This document shows, one piece after another, positions 17,805 through 26,052 of a DNA stretch of 64,000 nucleotides. This DNA is from Maritimibacter sp. DP1N21-5. Lineage in GTDB: Bacteria; Pseudomonadota; Alphaproteobacteria; Rhodobacterales; Rhodobacteraceae. A program made the translations under genes and the position numbers. Positions within the stretch are counted from its first letter, which is position 1. Each line of letters starts with the position of its first letter. Below the pieces are notes generated by a model. It saw nothing but the letters and a program-made list of their open reading frames with translations. It made no database searches and was not told the origin of the DNA. The stretch is from assembly GCF_019218295.1 (NCBI RefSeq), contig NZ_JAHUZF010000004.1, forward strand, positions 62,001 through 126,000. Reading direction: 5' to 3'.

Positions 17805-19196
17805 ATGGTAGAGGTTGCACCGGGCGAGCGCATTGCCGTCGTATCGCCGCGCAAACGGGTCTGGGGTTGGTTTTGGTTCGACTGGGCCTCGCAGCCTTAC
17901 CACACGGTCCTTCTCACCTTCATTTACGGCCCGTTCTTCGCGACGGTCGCCGCCGCTTACTTCATGACCATCGGACTGGACGAGACCCTGGCCGATGCGC
18001 GCGCACAGACGGTCTGGTCCACCTGCCTGACGATCACCGGGCTCATCATCGGCTTCGGGGGTCCGATCCTTGGTGCGCTCGCCGACACCTCGGGTCGCAG
18101 ACGCCCGTGGATCTGGGCCTTCTCAGCGCTCTACATCATCGGGGCGGCGGCGCTTTGGTATACCGACCCGGCCGGCGGCAACATGTGGGCGATGCTCATC
18201 GCCTTCGGTGTAGGTTTCATCGGGGCGGAGTTCGCGCTTATCTTCATCAACGCGCAGCTTCCGGGACTGGTAGAGGACGAGGCGGTCGGCAAGACCTCGG
18301 GATCGGGCTTTGCCTTCGGCTATCTCGGCGGGATCATCGCGCTCATCATCACGCTCCTCTTCCTCGCAGAGGGCAGCAACGGCACCACGCTCATCGGCCT
18401 GCCGCCGGTGTTCGGGCTCGTCGATGGCGAGATGCGCGAAGGCACCCGGTTCGTCGGCCCCTTCGTGGCGCTCTGGTTCGCAGTCTTCATGGTGCCCTAT
18501 TTCCTCTGGGTCCGTGAGGGCCACATTCCGAAGCGGCGTCACAGCTTTTCGGCCGCCATGTCGCTCCTCGGCAATTCGATCAAGTCGCTGGGGCGGCGCA
18601 AATCCTTGGCCGCCTTTCTCGGCTCGTCGATGTTCTATCGCGATGCGCTCAACGGGCTTTACGGCTTCGGGGGCGTCTATGCGACGCTGGTGCTCGACTG
18701 GAACATCACCCTCATCGGGATCTTCGGGATCGTCTCGGCCATCGCTGCCGCCGCCCTGTCCTGGGTGGGTGGCAGGTTCGACAGCCGACTTGGCCCGAAG
18801 CCCGTGATCACGGGCTCGATCATCGGGCTCATCCTCGTCATCGTGACGATCGTCTTCATGGACCGGCAGAGCTTCTACGGCATTCCGCTGGCCGAAGGGT
18901 CGATCGTGCCGGATATCGTGATGTTCACCTGCGGCGTGATCATCGGTGGCTTCGGCGGTGTGCTTCAAGCGGCCTCGCGCTCGCTCATGGTGAAACACAC
19001 CGACCCCGCGACTGCGACCGAGAGTTTCGGGCTCTATGGTCTGTCGGGGCGCGCCACGGCCTTCATGGCACCGGCCCTCATCGGGCTTTTCACGACGATC
19101 ACGGGATCGGCGCGTCTTGGCGTATCGCCCCTGATCGCGCTCTTTCTTCTGGGACTCGTTCTGCTAGTCTGGGTGAAACCGAACGGCGAACGATAG
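17805..19196 (+). CDS. MFS transporter, UMF1/Atg22-like
   Basis: A 463-residue polytopic inner-membrane protein with about eleven to twelve hydrophobic segments. The N-terminus WGWFWFDWASQPYHTVLLTFIYGPFF and GGPILGALADTSGRRRPW fit the UMF1 (Atg22-like) branch of the major facilitator superfamily; the second motif is the MFS loop 2-3 signature. Substrates are unknown; eukaryotic Atg22 exports amino acids from the vacuole. Start ATG at 17805 follows GGAGAGGGCAGGG. The next gene, mepA, begins seven bases after its stop, so the two may be co-transcribed. Confidence 0.82.
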   Translation: MVEVAPGERIAVVSPRKRVWGWFWFDWASQPYHTVLLTFIYGPFFATVAAAYFMTIGLDETLADARAQTVWSTCLTITGLIIGFGGPILGALADTSGRRRPWIWAFSALYIIGAAALWYTDPAGGNMWAMLIAFGVGFIGAEFALIFINAQLPGLVEDEAVGKTSGSGFAFGYLGGIIALIITLLFLAEGSNGTTLIGLPPVFGLVDGEMREGTRFVGPFVALWFAVFMVPYFLWVREGHIPKRRHSFSAAMSLLGNSIKSLGRRKSLAAFLGSSMFYRDALNGLYGFGGVYATLVLDWNITLIGIFGIVSAIAAAALSWVGGRFDSRLGPKPVITGSIIGLILVIVTIVFMDRQSFYGIPLAEGSIVPDIVMFTCGVIIGGFGGVLQAASRSLMVKHTDPATATESFGLYGLSGRATAFMAPALIGLFTTITGSARLGVSPLIALFLLGLVLLVWVKPNGER

Positions 19197-19203
19197 GGAT
19201 ATC

Positions 19204-20157
19204 ATGCGGGCTCTCCTCCTACCGCTGGCAGCCGCCGCGCTTCTCATCTCCTGTGGACAGGATCGCCCGGTGCGCAGTGGCGGTGGGGCCGCCCCGCCTG
19301 CATCCGAATACAACATGACCGCCGCGCGCGAGATCATCTCGACCTCCAACGAGCCGGCAAAACGGCTCTTCGGCGCGGCGCGTGCGCCCTCATCGCAGAC
19401 CCCGGCGTCCTGGGGCGCTTATTCCAAGGGCTGCCTCGCCGGGGCCGAACGTCTGCCGGAAACCGGACCGACCTGGCAGGCGATGCGCTTGTCGCGCAAC
19501 CGCAACTACGGCCACCCGGACTTGATTTCCTTCGTCAAACGCCTGTCCGCCAAGGCCGCGCAACAACCCGGCTGGGCCGGGCTTTATGTCGGCGACATGA
19601 GCCAGCCGCGCGGTGGCCCCATGCTGACGGGCCACGCGAGCCACCAGATCGGGCTCGATGCCGACATCTGGATGCTGCCCCCGACGCGCCTCGACCTCAC
19701 CCCGCAGGAACGCGAAAACATCTCGTCGATCTCGATGCAGCGCTCGAACGGCGCTTACGTGAATTCGAGCTGGACGCCCCAGCATATGGAAGTGATCAAG
19801 GCCGCCGCGTCGGACCCGGCCGTGGCGCGGATCTTCGTCTTCGCCGGAGCCAAGGTGCAGATGTGCAACGATGCCACCGGCGACCGGTCCTGGCTGCGCA
19901 AGGTGCGGCCCTGGTATGGCCACCACTACCATTTCCATGTCCGACTGAATTGCCCCGCTGGCATGGCGGGCTGTTCCGATCAGGACCCGATCCCCGCCGG
20001 GGACGGATGCGCCGATGCACAGCAGTGGGTCAACGACATCCTGAACCCGCCGCCGCCGCAGCCGCGCGACCCGAACGCGCCGGCACCGCAACCCCGCCGT
20101 GAGCTGACCCTCGCGGACCTGCCGCAACAATGCGCCGCCGTCTTGCAATCGCAGTAG
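19204..20157 (+). CDS. mepA: Penicillin-insensitive murein endopeptidase, probable lipoprotein
   Basis: A 317-residue LAS-type zinc metallopeptidase that cuts D-Ala-mDAP cross-links in peptidoglycan. The N-terminus has a lipobox (LLISC, Cys17), so the protein is probably a lipoprotein, unlike the soluble periplasmic E. coli enzyme. Zinc/catalytic motifs are seen: GHASHQIGLDADIW (about 141-154) and YGHHYHFHVRL (about 239-249). Full family length with a Pro-rich C-terminus. It overlaps the following phytase-like gene by 28 bp. Confidence 0.93.
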   Translation: MRALLLPLAAAALLISCGQDRPVRSGGGAAPPASEYNMTAAREIISTSNEPAKRLFGAARAPSSQTPASWGAYSKGCLAGAERLPETGPTWQAMRLSRNRNYGHPDLISFVKRLSAKAAQQPGWAGLYVGDMSQPRGGPMLTGHASHQIGLDADIWMLPPTRLDLTPQERENISSISMQRSNGAYVNSSWTPQHMEVIKAAASDPAVARIFVFAGAKVQMCNDATGDRSWLRKVRPWYGHHYHFHVRLNCPAGMAGCSDQDPIPAGDGCADAQQWVNDILNPPPPQPRDPNAPAPQPRRELTLADLPQQCAAVLQSQ

Positions 20158-21077
20158 CGGCCCTTGCGGCCTTCTCCCCGGTCTCCCGTGCGCAATCGCC
20201 CTATCCGGCGGTGATTTCGTCGTCGGTGGTCTGGTCGATTCCGGACGAGGCCTTCGGGGGCTGGTCGGGGATCGAGGTGGATGACGACGGCGTGGGCTTC
20301 ACCGTGGTCTCCGACCGCGGACTCGTGACCTCGGGGCGGCTCATTCGCACCGACCGCGGACGGCTAATCGGGGCCGAGGGCGGGCCGATCCTCTCCCTGA
20401 CCCACACCGACGGTGGCCCGCTACCGCGGTTTTTCGATGACAGCGAAGGGCTTGCGATTGCGGCCGATGGCAGGATGTTCGTGTCCTTCGAGGCAGAGCA
20501 TCGGATTATGGAATATGCCGACGTCACAGGCGACAGCGGCACCGAGCTTCCCCGCGCCGAAGCCTTTGCCGAGATGCAGAACAACTCCTCGCTGGAGGCG
20601 CTGGCCATCGGGCCGGACGGAGCGCTCTATACCCTGCCGGAACGTTCGGGCGCCATGGCGCGACCCTTTCCCGTGTTTCGCTACAAAGACGGCGCCTGGG
20701 ACCAGCCCTTCGACATTCCGCGCCGGGACGAGTTCCTGCCGGTGGGCGCGGACATCGGGCCGGACGGGCGTTTCTACCTGCTCGAACGCGACCTTTCGAC
20801 CTCGGACCTCGGGTTCTCCACCCGCGTGCGCCGCTTCGACATGTCAGACACCGACCTGACCGGCGAGGTCACGCTCCTTGTCACCTCGCCGCGCACCCAT
20901 GACAACCTCGAAGGCATCTCGGTCTGGCAGGACGACCTGCAACAGATCCGGATCGTCATGGTCGCCGATGACAACCAGCGGTTTTTCCAGAAGAACGAGA
21001 TCGTGGAATACATCGTCGTCGACGATCCGCTGCCGGCGACAGGGGAATCTCTTGATCCGGTGGACGAAAACCTCTAA
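20130..21077 (+). CDS. Exported esterase-like / phytase-like beta-propeller protein
   Basis: A 315-residue protein with an N-terminal signal peptide (MRRRLAIAVAALAAFSPVSRA) followed by repeated beta-propeller-like strands: GGWSGIEVDDDGVGFTVVSDRG, SEGLAIAADGRMFVSFE, LEALAIGPDGALYTLPE, DNLEGISVWQD. This is the pattern of the 'esterase-like activity of phytase' family (PF13449). The substrate is not known and catalytic residues cannot be named with confidence. It overlaps mepA by 28 bp in another frame, so translation is probably coupled. Confidence 0.8.
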   Translation: MRRRLAIAVAALAAFSPVSRAQSPYPAVISSSVVWSIPDEAFGGWSGIEVDDDGVGFTVVSDRGLVTSGRLIRTDRGRLIGAEGGPILSLTHTDGGPLPRFFDDSEGLAIAADGRMFVSFEAEHRIMEYADVTGDSGTELPRAEAFAEMQNNSSLEALAIGPDGALYTLPERSGAMARPFPVFRYKDGAWDQPFDIPRRDEFLPVGADIGPDGRFYLLERDLSTSDLGFSTRVRRFDMSDTDLTGEVTLLVTSPRTHDNLEGISVWQDDLQQIRIVMVADDNQRFFQKNEIVEYIVVDDPLPATGESLDPVDENL

Positions 21078-21144
21078 TTCCCGCCCGTCCTGCGGTGTGC
21101 GCAGGGCCAAGTCTCCGCGACCTTGTTAAAAACGGACCAGATAC

Positions 21145-21786
21145 ATGACCCGCATTCTTCCCGGCGTAATCGCCATGGCCGCCGTCGTGGTGGCCTCCAA
21201 CATCCTCGTTCAGTTTCTGCTTGGTGACTGGCTCACCTGGGGGGCCTTCACCTATCCTATCGCCTTTCTCGTCACGGACGTGATGAACCGCGTCTACGGC
21301 GTGCAGGCCGCGCGCCGCGTCGTGCTCGCCGGTTTCGTCGTCGGCGTCGTCTGCTCGCTCATCGGGAGCCAGATCATGCTTCAGGGCGACGGCTACGAAT
21401 TCGCCGCCGTGTCGCTGCGGGTGGCCGTGGGATCGGGCATCGCCTTCCTGACCGCGCAGCTTCTGGACGTGGCGATCTTCAACCGCCTGCGCGAGGGCAC
21501 CTGGTGGCGCGCGCCGCTCGCTTCGACCCTCGTCGGATCGGCTGTGGACACGCTCCTCTTCTTCTCCATCGCCTTCTCGGCCACGCTCGGCGCGGTGTTC
21601 CCGGACGCCGCGAACATGGAGACCTCTTGGGCGACCGAGGGCGTGCCGTTCCTGGGCTTTGGCGGTGTCGTGCCGCTCTGGGTCAGCCTTGCCGTCGCGG
21701 ACTGGGGCGTCAAACTTCTGCTCGCTTTGGTGGCACTTGTTCCCTTTCGCGCACTCGTTACAAAACTTTCACCACAGGTCGCATGA
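21145..21786 (+). CDS. Queuosine precursor transporter, VUT/YhhQ family
   Basis: A 213-residue inner-membrane protein with about six hydrophobic segments. The motif WGAFTYPIAFLVTDVMNRVYG (about 33-53) is diagnostic for the VUT_1/DUF165 family, whose E. coli member YhhQ imports preQ0/preQ1 for tRNA queuosine. Length matches the family. No preQ1 riboswitch is evident in the 67 bp upstream. Confidence 0.87.
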   Translation: MTRILPGVIAMAAVVVASNILVQFLLGDWLTWGAFTYPIAFLVTDVMNRVYGVQAARRVVLAGFVVGVVCSLIGSQIMLQGDGYEFAAVSLRVAVGSGIAFLTAQLLDVAIFNRLREGTWWRAPLASTLVGSAVDTLLFFSIAFSATLGAVFPDAANMETSWATEGVPFLGFGGVVPLWVSLAVADWGVKLLLALVALVPFRALVTKLSPQVA

Positions 21787-21798
21787 TTTTTGTTGACC

Positions 21799-21838
21799 GA
21801 CACAAGATGTGTGTCACCCTGACCTTATTGAAATTCAA
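21799..21838 (+). promoter_or_regulatory. Two small inverted repeats upstream of the structured RNA
   Basis: GACACA-N5-TGTGTC at 21799-21815 and TTGAA-A-TTCAA at 21828-21838 are perfect inverted repeats in the gap before the 13-codon ORF. A TTGACC lies at 21793-21798 but no convincing -10 element is correctly spaced. They look like operator half-sites; the factor is unknown. Confidence 0.35.
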
Positions 21839-21846
21839 CTCAAGAA

Positions 21847-21971
21847 AGGAGGTGTCCATGTCTAGAGAATTTGTGGAGCGAGGTGCCGGGACAAAGTAGA
21901 AGCGCCCAGCCGGGGCAGCCCTCGGCGGGTAGCGGGCTAAGCTGACTTTTGTCTAACCGGCCCCACCTCCT
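21847..21971 (+). ncRNA. Structured RNA / leader of unknown family before arfB
   Basis: The stretch can fold into one long rod. AGGAGGTG at 21847-21854 (also a Shine-Dalgarno) is exactly complementary to CACCTCCT at 21964-21971. Next, GGTGCCGG and ACAAAGT pair with CCGGCCCC and ACTTTTGT, and an apical hairpin GCCGGGG-CAGC-CCTCGGC closes the top. Just outside, TCAAGAA faces TTCTCGA with one mismatch. An intrinsic terminator follows at 21981. I do not recognise it as 6S, SRP, tmRNA or RNase P RNA. It may be a free small RNA, a small mRNA, or an attenuating leader of arfB. Confidence 0.5.
21858..21899 (+). CDS. Candidate 13-residue leader peptide
   Basis: ATG at 21858 is preceded by AAGGAGGTG, an almost ideal Shine-Dalgarno, and encodes MSREFVERGAGTK then TAG. 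Thirteen residues is typical for a leader peptide or a small-RNA-encoded peptide. Its ribosome-binding site is complementary to CACCTCCT 110 bases downstream, so translation could be switched by folding. Whether it is translated cannot be told from the sequence alone. Confidence 0.42.
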   Translation: MSREFVERGAGTK

Positions 21972-21980
21972 GACTTCTCG

Positions 21981-22009
21981 AAGGGCCATCCGCAACGGAT
22001 GGCCCTTTT
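21981..22009 (+). terminator. Strong intrinsic terminator upstream of arfB
   Basis: Twelve-bp perfect stem AAGGGCCATCCG / CGGATGGCCCTT with loop CAA, followed by TTC. It ends the structured RNA and lies 57 bp before the arfB start. Confidence 0.9.
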
Positions 22010-22066
22010 CGATTGTTCGGGGGGCTTTTGGCGGGCACTTATTGCGCGTGGGGAGCGTTGGGCAAG

Positions 22067-22480
22067 ATGATCCGGATAAACGACAAGATAACCATCGAGG
22101 ACTGGGAACTGACCGAGCAATTCGTCCGCGCGTCCGGTCCCGGCGGTCAGAACGTGAACAAGGTCTCCACGGCAGTGGAGTTGCGGTTCGAGGCGGAGCG
22201 CTCGCCGAACCTGCCTGATGCGGTCAAGCGTCGGCTTCGCCGTGTCGCAGGGCGCAAGTGGACGAGCGACGGCGCGGTGGTGCTGTTCGTGCAGGACACG
22301 CGGTCACAGGCTCGGAACCGCGAGATCGCGCAGGAGCGTCTGGCGGAAATGGTGAGGGAGGCGCTGGTGGTCCCCAAGCGGCGGGTGCCGACGAAGGTGT
22401 CCCTGAACCAGAAGCGCAAACGGGTGGACGAGAAGAAGCGGCGGGGGGAAGTTAAGGCGTTGCGGGGGAGGGTGGAGTGA
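22067..22480 (+). CDS. arfB: Alternative ribosome-rescue factor ArfB (YaeJ)
   Basis: A 137-residue release-factor-like peptidyl-tRNA hydrolase that frees ribosomes stalled on non-stop mRNA. The GGQ loop is present as ASGPGGQNVNKVST (about 25-38), and the C-terminus is the basic tail (KVSLNQKRKRVDEKKRRGEVKAL) that enters the empty mRNA channel. ATG at 22067 gives MIRINDKITIEDWELTEQFVRASGPGG as in the family; the upstream in-frame start at 22013 lies just past the terminator and is not favoured. A terminator and a structured leader immediately precede it. Confidence 0.93.
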   Translation: MIRINDKITIEDWELTEQFVRASGPGGQNVNKVSTAVELRFEAERSPNLPDAVKRRLRRVAGRKWTSDGAVVLFVQDTRSQARNREIAQERLAEMVREALVVPKRRVPTKVSLNQKRKRVDEKKRRGEVKALRGRVE

Positions 22481-22556
22481 GCAGAAAGTTAATGCGCAAG
22501 AGGATGAATTCTCATACCGTAGGTGAAAGAGCATTCAAATAACGTGGGGCGATTTT

Positions 22557-24107
22557 TTGCGGAAGCCAGTTCTTTCAGATCACAAGAAGAAGAAAAGAAG
22601 GTTAATACCTCCCCTAAAGGCCGCGTTCGGAGAAAACTACTCGCCTTATCACTGGGCGGTCGACGTTATTCCGGAAGTTTTCTGGTTGGCTGTTTTTCTC
22701 CGAGAGCCGTTCGGACCACGAGACATGGAAGTCCTTCGCGCATTTTGTCAGACTGTGCTTGATATAAAGAGTGAGAGGACGACAAGTGCGGTCAATCGAA
22801 TGTCCTCCTTCAGTGATCTTACTGACGATGAGATTCGAGAAGTTTTAAAAAGGACACCGTTTCGGTCCCTGAACATTCTCCGCAGAGGGTTTGGGCCAAT
22901 GAATGAGGTGTTTGAAGATCATCCTCTGGACTTTCTATTCGAAGGGAAAGTTAGTGACGCAGTGCCTCTCGGTGCGCGGAAGATTTCAATGATTCTTGAT
23001 GAACTCTACGACAGACATAGTCGGATTTCTGCAATTAGCTTGGCAACTTCTGTGTACCTGCTCGGCAGTCAGGGGAAGCTATTTATTTCTTCTTCCATAA
23101 AGGATCCAGCAGTGGACAGGTTAGAGGAGATATTCAAGTACCCTGACACCGAAGAATCCCGGTCCGTCGCAGCGGCTGTGAGAGCAATGGCGCCGTTTCT
23201 TTTTTTGGGTTCGCCTGAAGTGAAAACCGACGTGGATGAACAATGGCACAGCAAATTTTGGAGGTCGGTTGAGGGTATGGGGCCATGTGAGTATGAAAGA
23301 GACACGATTATACCTGAAGTGGACGCTCAAAGTGATCTAGAAAGACTTATTTTTGGATTTGAGACGACCGTCAAGAAAGAGTTTCTGCATAGGCGCGATG
23401 TGCTTGCCTTTGACTTGTCTCAAGTTGAGATTTCCCAAGTAGTAGGATGCCTTATCGCGCGACAAACCACTCTTGCCGTGGATATTGCGTCGGCTCCCGT
23501 AATGTGGACGCCCCACTCAGCGCCAATTTTTCTCCGTGTTATGGCTGACGTCTTTATAACTCTCGCTTGGATACTTAAGGCTCCACTAAATAGGTCGAAG
23601 CTATTCATCGAATACGGTGTCGGAAATGTTAAGTTAGAAGCCGAACATAGACGGCAGCAACTTGAAAATGATCCTCACAATATCAACGGAGAAGACCTAT
23701 CCGCAATGATCGAATTTCAAGAGTGGTGGGTTAATTCTCAGCTCAACTCTGATCTCTTGGATGTCAACCTAGGTAGCTGGTCGGGCATCAGCACGAGAAA
23801 AATGGCGGAGGAGGCGGGTGTTTTAGATTTCTATAACTGGGTTTATCAGCCTTTCAGTGCTTCTGTGCATTCACAATGGCAACACCTCTCATGGCACAAT
23901 TCGACCTCTTGCAGAAATCCGTCACATCGTGGGCATGTCTCTGGAGCAATCCCGGATTACAATTCTGATAACTACTGGCTTTTTATTGCTGCCAAGTATC
24001 TGAAGAAGACAAATGACCTTTTTGATGAGCACTATCCGTCAGAGGACTGCCCTGAGAGCGGCCTAGATTATTTGGTGGCGTTCGGCGATGCGCAAAAGAC
24101 TGAGTAA
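22557..24107 (+). CDS. AT-rich imported gene, DUF5677-like protein
   Basis: A 516-residue protein unlike its neighbours: by eye its DNA is about 45% GC and uses AT-ending codons, against ~65% around it. No clear enzymatic motif is visible. The N-terminal KKKKRRLIPPLKAAFG followed by YHWAVDVIPEVFWLAVFL and the central RVMADVFITLAWILKAP..RSKLFIEYGVG recall DUF5677 proteins, which are of unknown function. The likely start is TTG at 22557, since no in-frame ATG occurs before residue ~82 and stop TGA closes the frame at 22524. The stop abuts the pncB stop with no gap. Recent acquisition is likely; a defence role is possible but unsupported. Confidence 0.6.
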   Translation: MRKPVLSDHKKKKRRLIPPLKAAFGENYSPYHWAVDVIPEVFWLAVFLREPFGPRDMEVLRAFCQTVLDIKSERTTSAVNRMSSFSDLTDDEIREVLKRTPFRSLNILRRGFGPMNEVFEDHPLDFLFEGKVSDAVPLGARKISMILDELYDRHSRISAISLATSVYLLGSQGKLFISSSIKDPAVDRLEEIFKYPDTEESRSVAAAVRAMAPFLFLGSPEVKTDVDEQWHSKFWRSVEGMGPCEYERDTIIPEVDAQSDLERLIFGFETTVKKEFLHRRDVLAFDLSQVEISQVVGCLIARQTTLAVDIASAPVMWTPHSAPIFLRVMADVFITLAWILKAPLNRSKLFIEYGVGNVKLEAEHRRQQLENDPHNINGEDLSAMIEFQEWWVNSQLNSDLLDVNLGSWSGISTRKMAEEAGVLDFYNWVYQPFSASVHSQWQHLSWHNSTSCRNPSHRGHVSGAIPDYNSDNYWLFIAAKYLKKTNDLFDEHYPSEDCPESGLDYLVAFGDAQKTE

Positions 24108-25397
24108 TCAAACCACAACCTCCCGCTCCACCTGAGCCCCAACCCCAAACACCCGCTTATACCGCTCAACCTCACCCTCCGGCCCCATAGCCTTCGCCGG
24201 GTTGTCCGATAGCTTCACCGTCGGGCGACCGTCGGCGGCGACGGCTTTGCACACCAGCGAGAAGGGCGCCAAAGCATCGCCCGCCGCCAGCCCCCGGAAA
24301 TCATTCGTCAGCAGCGTCCCCCAGCCAAAGCTCACCCGCACCCGACCCGCGAACAGCCCGTGGAGCCGCTCGATCTCCTCCACGTCCAGACCGTCGCTAA
24401 AGATCACCATTTTCTCGCGCGGGTCCTCGCCCCTTTCCTGCCACCAGGAAATCGCCGTTTCCGCCGCCGTCACCGGGTCGCCGCTATCGACCCGGATCCC
24501 GGTCCAGCCCGCCAGCCAATCCGGCGCGCGCTCCAGAAAGCCCTTCGTGCCATAGGTGTCGGGCAGGATGATGCGCAGGTTGCCCGAATGCTCCTCCTGC
24601 CAGTCGGCCAGCACCTGATAGGGGGCCTGCGCCAGCGCCGCGTCGCCCTCGGCCAGCGCGGCATAGACCATGGGCAGTTCATGCGCGTTGGTCCCGATCG
24701 CCTCCAGATCCCGGTTCTTGGCGATGAGGCAGTTGGAGGTGCCGACGAAGGCCTCGCCCAGCCCCTCGACCATCGCCTGCACGCACCAGTCCTGCCACAG
24801 AAACCCGTGCCGCCGCCGGGTGCCGAAGTCGGCCAGTTTCAGGCCCGGCAGCGCGCGCAGGGACAGCGCCTTGTCCCAGACGCGGGTCATGGCGCGGGCA
24901 TAGAGCACCTCCAACTCGAACCGCCCCATGTCGCGCAGCACGGCGCGGGAGCGCAGTTCCATAATCACGGCGAGCGCGGGCACCTCCCACAGCATGACCT
25001 CGGCCCATGTGCCGTGAAACGTCAGTTCAAATTGATCGCCCACGCGTTCGAGGTGATAGGGCGGCAGGCGCAGGCCCTCGAACCACTCCATGAAGTCGGC
25101 GCGGAACATGTTGCGGGTGCCGTAGAAGGTATTGCCCCGCATCCAGGTGCTTTCGCCACGGGTGAGCGACAGCGTGCGGATGTGGTCGAGTTGCTCGCGC
25201 AGTTCGCCCTCGTCGATGAGCTTGGCGAGCGGGACCGAGGCGGTCCGGTTGATCAGCGAAAACGTCACCTGGGTGGTCGGATGGGTGCGATAGACCGACT
25301 GGCACATGAGAAGCTTGTAGAAATCCGTGTCGATGAGCGACCGCACGATGGGGTCGATCTTCCACTGGTGATTGTAGACGCGGCTCGCGATATCCAT
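24108..25397 (-). CDS. pncB: Nicotinate phosphoribosyltransferase
   Basis: A 429-residue enzyme converting nicotinate, PRPP and ATP to nicotinate mononucleotide in NAD salvage. Conserved stretches: SLIDTDFYKLLMCQSVY near the N-terminus, ADFGTRRRHGF, GTSNCLIAK, and GTNAHELPMVY, which carries the His that becomes phosphorylated in this family. IRVDSGDP and IIFSDGLD-like segments of the PRPP-binding barrel follow. ATG at 25397 is used (MDIASRVYNHQWKIDPIV); the upstream 59 in-frame codons are Pro/Arg-rich and non-conserved in look. Confidence 0.95.
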   Translation of the reverse strand: MDIASRVYNHQWKIDPIVRSLIDTDFYKLLMCQSVYRTHPTTQVTFSLINRTASVPLAKLIDEGELREQLDHIRTLSLTRGESTWMRGNTFYGTRNMFRADFMEWFEGLRLPPYHLERVGDQFELTFHGTWAEVMLWEVPALAVIMELRSRAVLRDMGRFELEVLYARAMTRVWDKALSLRALPGLKLADFGTRRRHGFLWQDWCVQAMVEGLGEAFVGTSNCLIAKNRDLEAIGTNAHELPMVYAALAEGDAALAQAPYQVLADWQEEHSGNLRIILPDTYGTKGFLERAPDWLAGWTGIRVDSGDPVTAAETAISWWQERGEDPREKMVIFSDGLDVEEIERLHGLFAGRVRVSFGWGTLLTNDFRGLAAGDALAPFSLVCKAVAADGRPTVKLSDNPAKAMGPEGEVERYKRVFGVGAQVEREVVV

Positions 25398-25572
25398 GGG
25401 GCCCTCACTGGTTGCGGGCATTGAAGGGGGCGCGGGCGGCGGATGCAAGCGCTGGCGTGCGGGGCGGGTTCTGACGGTGACTGCGGGACAATTGCCTCCG
25501 AATTGAACCATTTCATCCAATCGAGCGACAAAGTTTCCCACGATTGTGGCGATGCGACGCGAGAGGACCGCC

Positions 25573-26049
25573 ATGTATTATGACTTCGACATCCACAGAC
25601 ACCCTGACGGAGACGCCGACTATGTCGCGCTGTTTCGGGACCCGAAGGTCATCGCGGCGCTCCAAGGTTCTTCGGACATGGTCAGGGTCTTCTTCGAGGC
25701 GGCGGGCTTCGGCATGGAGCAGGGGCAGAGCGGCATCCCCGCGGGCTATTTCGACCCTGCGGACGAGGACCACATCGCCGAGGTGACCGAACGGCTGGCG
25801 CGCGCCTTTGCGGCCTTCGACCTGAAGGGCGAGGATTTCAACGGCTTCAACCTCGCCGATTTCGCCGAGGCGCTGGCCGCGGCCGAACCCCTGCCGGACG
25901 AAGAGGCACCGAAGGATGCCGATGTGGCGATGCCAGAGGCGCCACCCGTGCAAAGCTGGTCACGTGCGATCGCAAGCGCGGCCGTTCAGGTCGCCGTCGT
26001 GATCGCCCTCTTCGCCATCGGCAAAGGGGCCTGGACGGCGCTTGGCTAG
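25573..26049 (+). CDS. Hypothetical protein with C-terminal membrane anchor
   Basis: A 158-residue acidic protein I do not recognise. The N-terminal 95 residues are soluble and rich in Asp/Phe (ADYVALFRDPKVIAALQG; FDLKGEDFNGFNLADFAEAL); about residues 95-125 are Pro/Glu/Ala-rich, and the last ~25 residues (AAVQVAVVIALFAIGKGAWTALG) form one hydrophobic helix, so it looks tail-anchored. ATG at 25573 follows GAGAGG. It is divergent from pncB and converges with the quinone oxidoreductase gene. Confidence 0.68.
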   Translation: MYYDFDIHRHPDGDADYVALFRDPKVIAALQGSSDMVRVFFEAAGFGMEQGQSGIPAGYFDPADEDHIAEVTERLARAFAAFDLKGEDFNGFNLADFAEALAAAEPLPDEEAPKDADVAMPEAPPVQSWSRAIASAAVQVAVVIALFAIGKGAWTALG

Positions 26050-26052
26050 AGT

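Noticed and set aside
22523..22762. GTG-started frame (79 codons) overlapping the start of the AT-rich gene
   Set aside because: It ends early and does not resemble anything; the other frame carries the conserved-looking N-terminus of the 516-residue protein.
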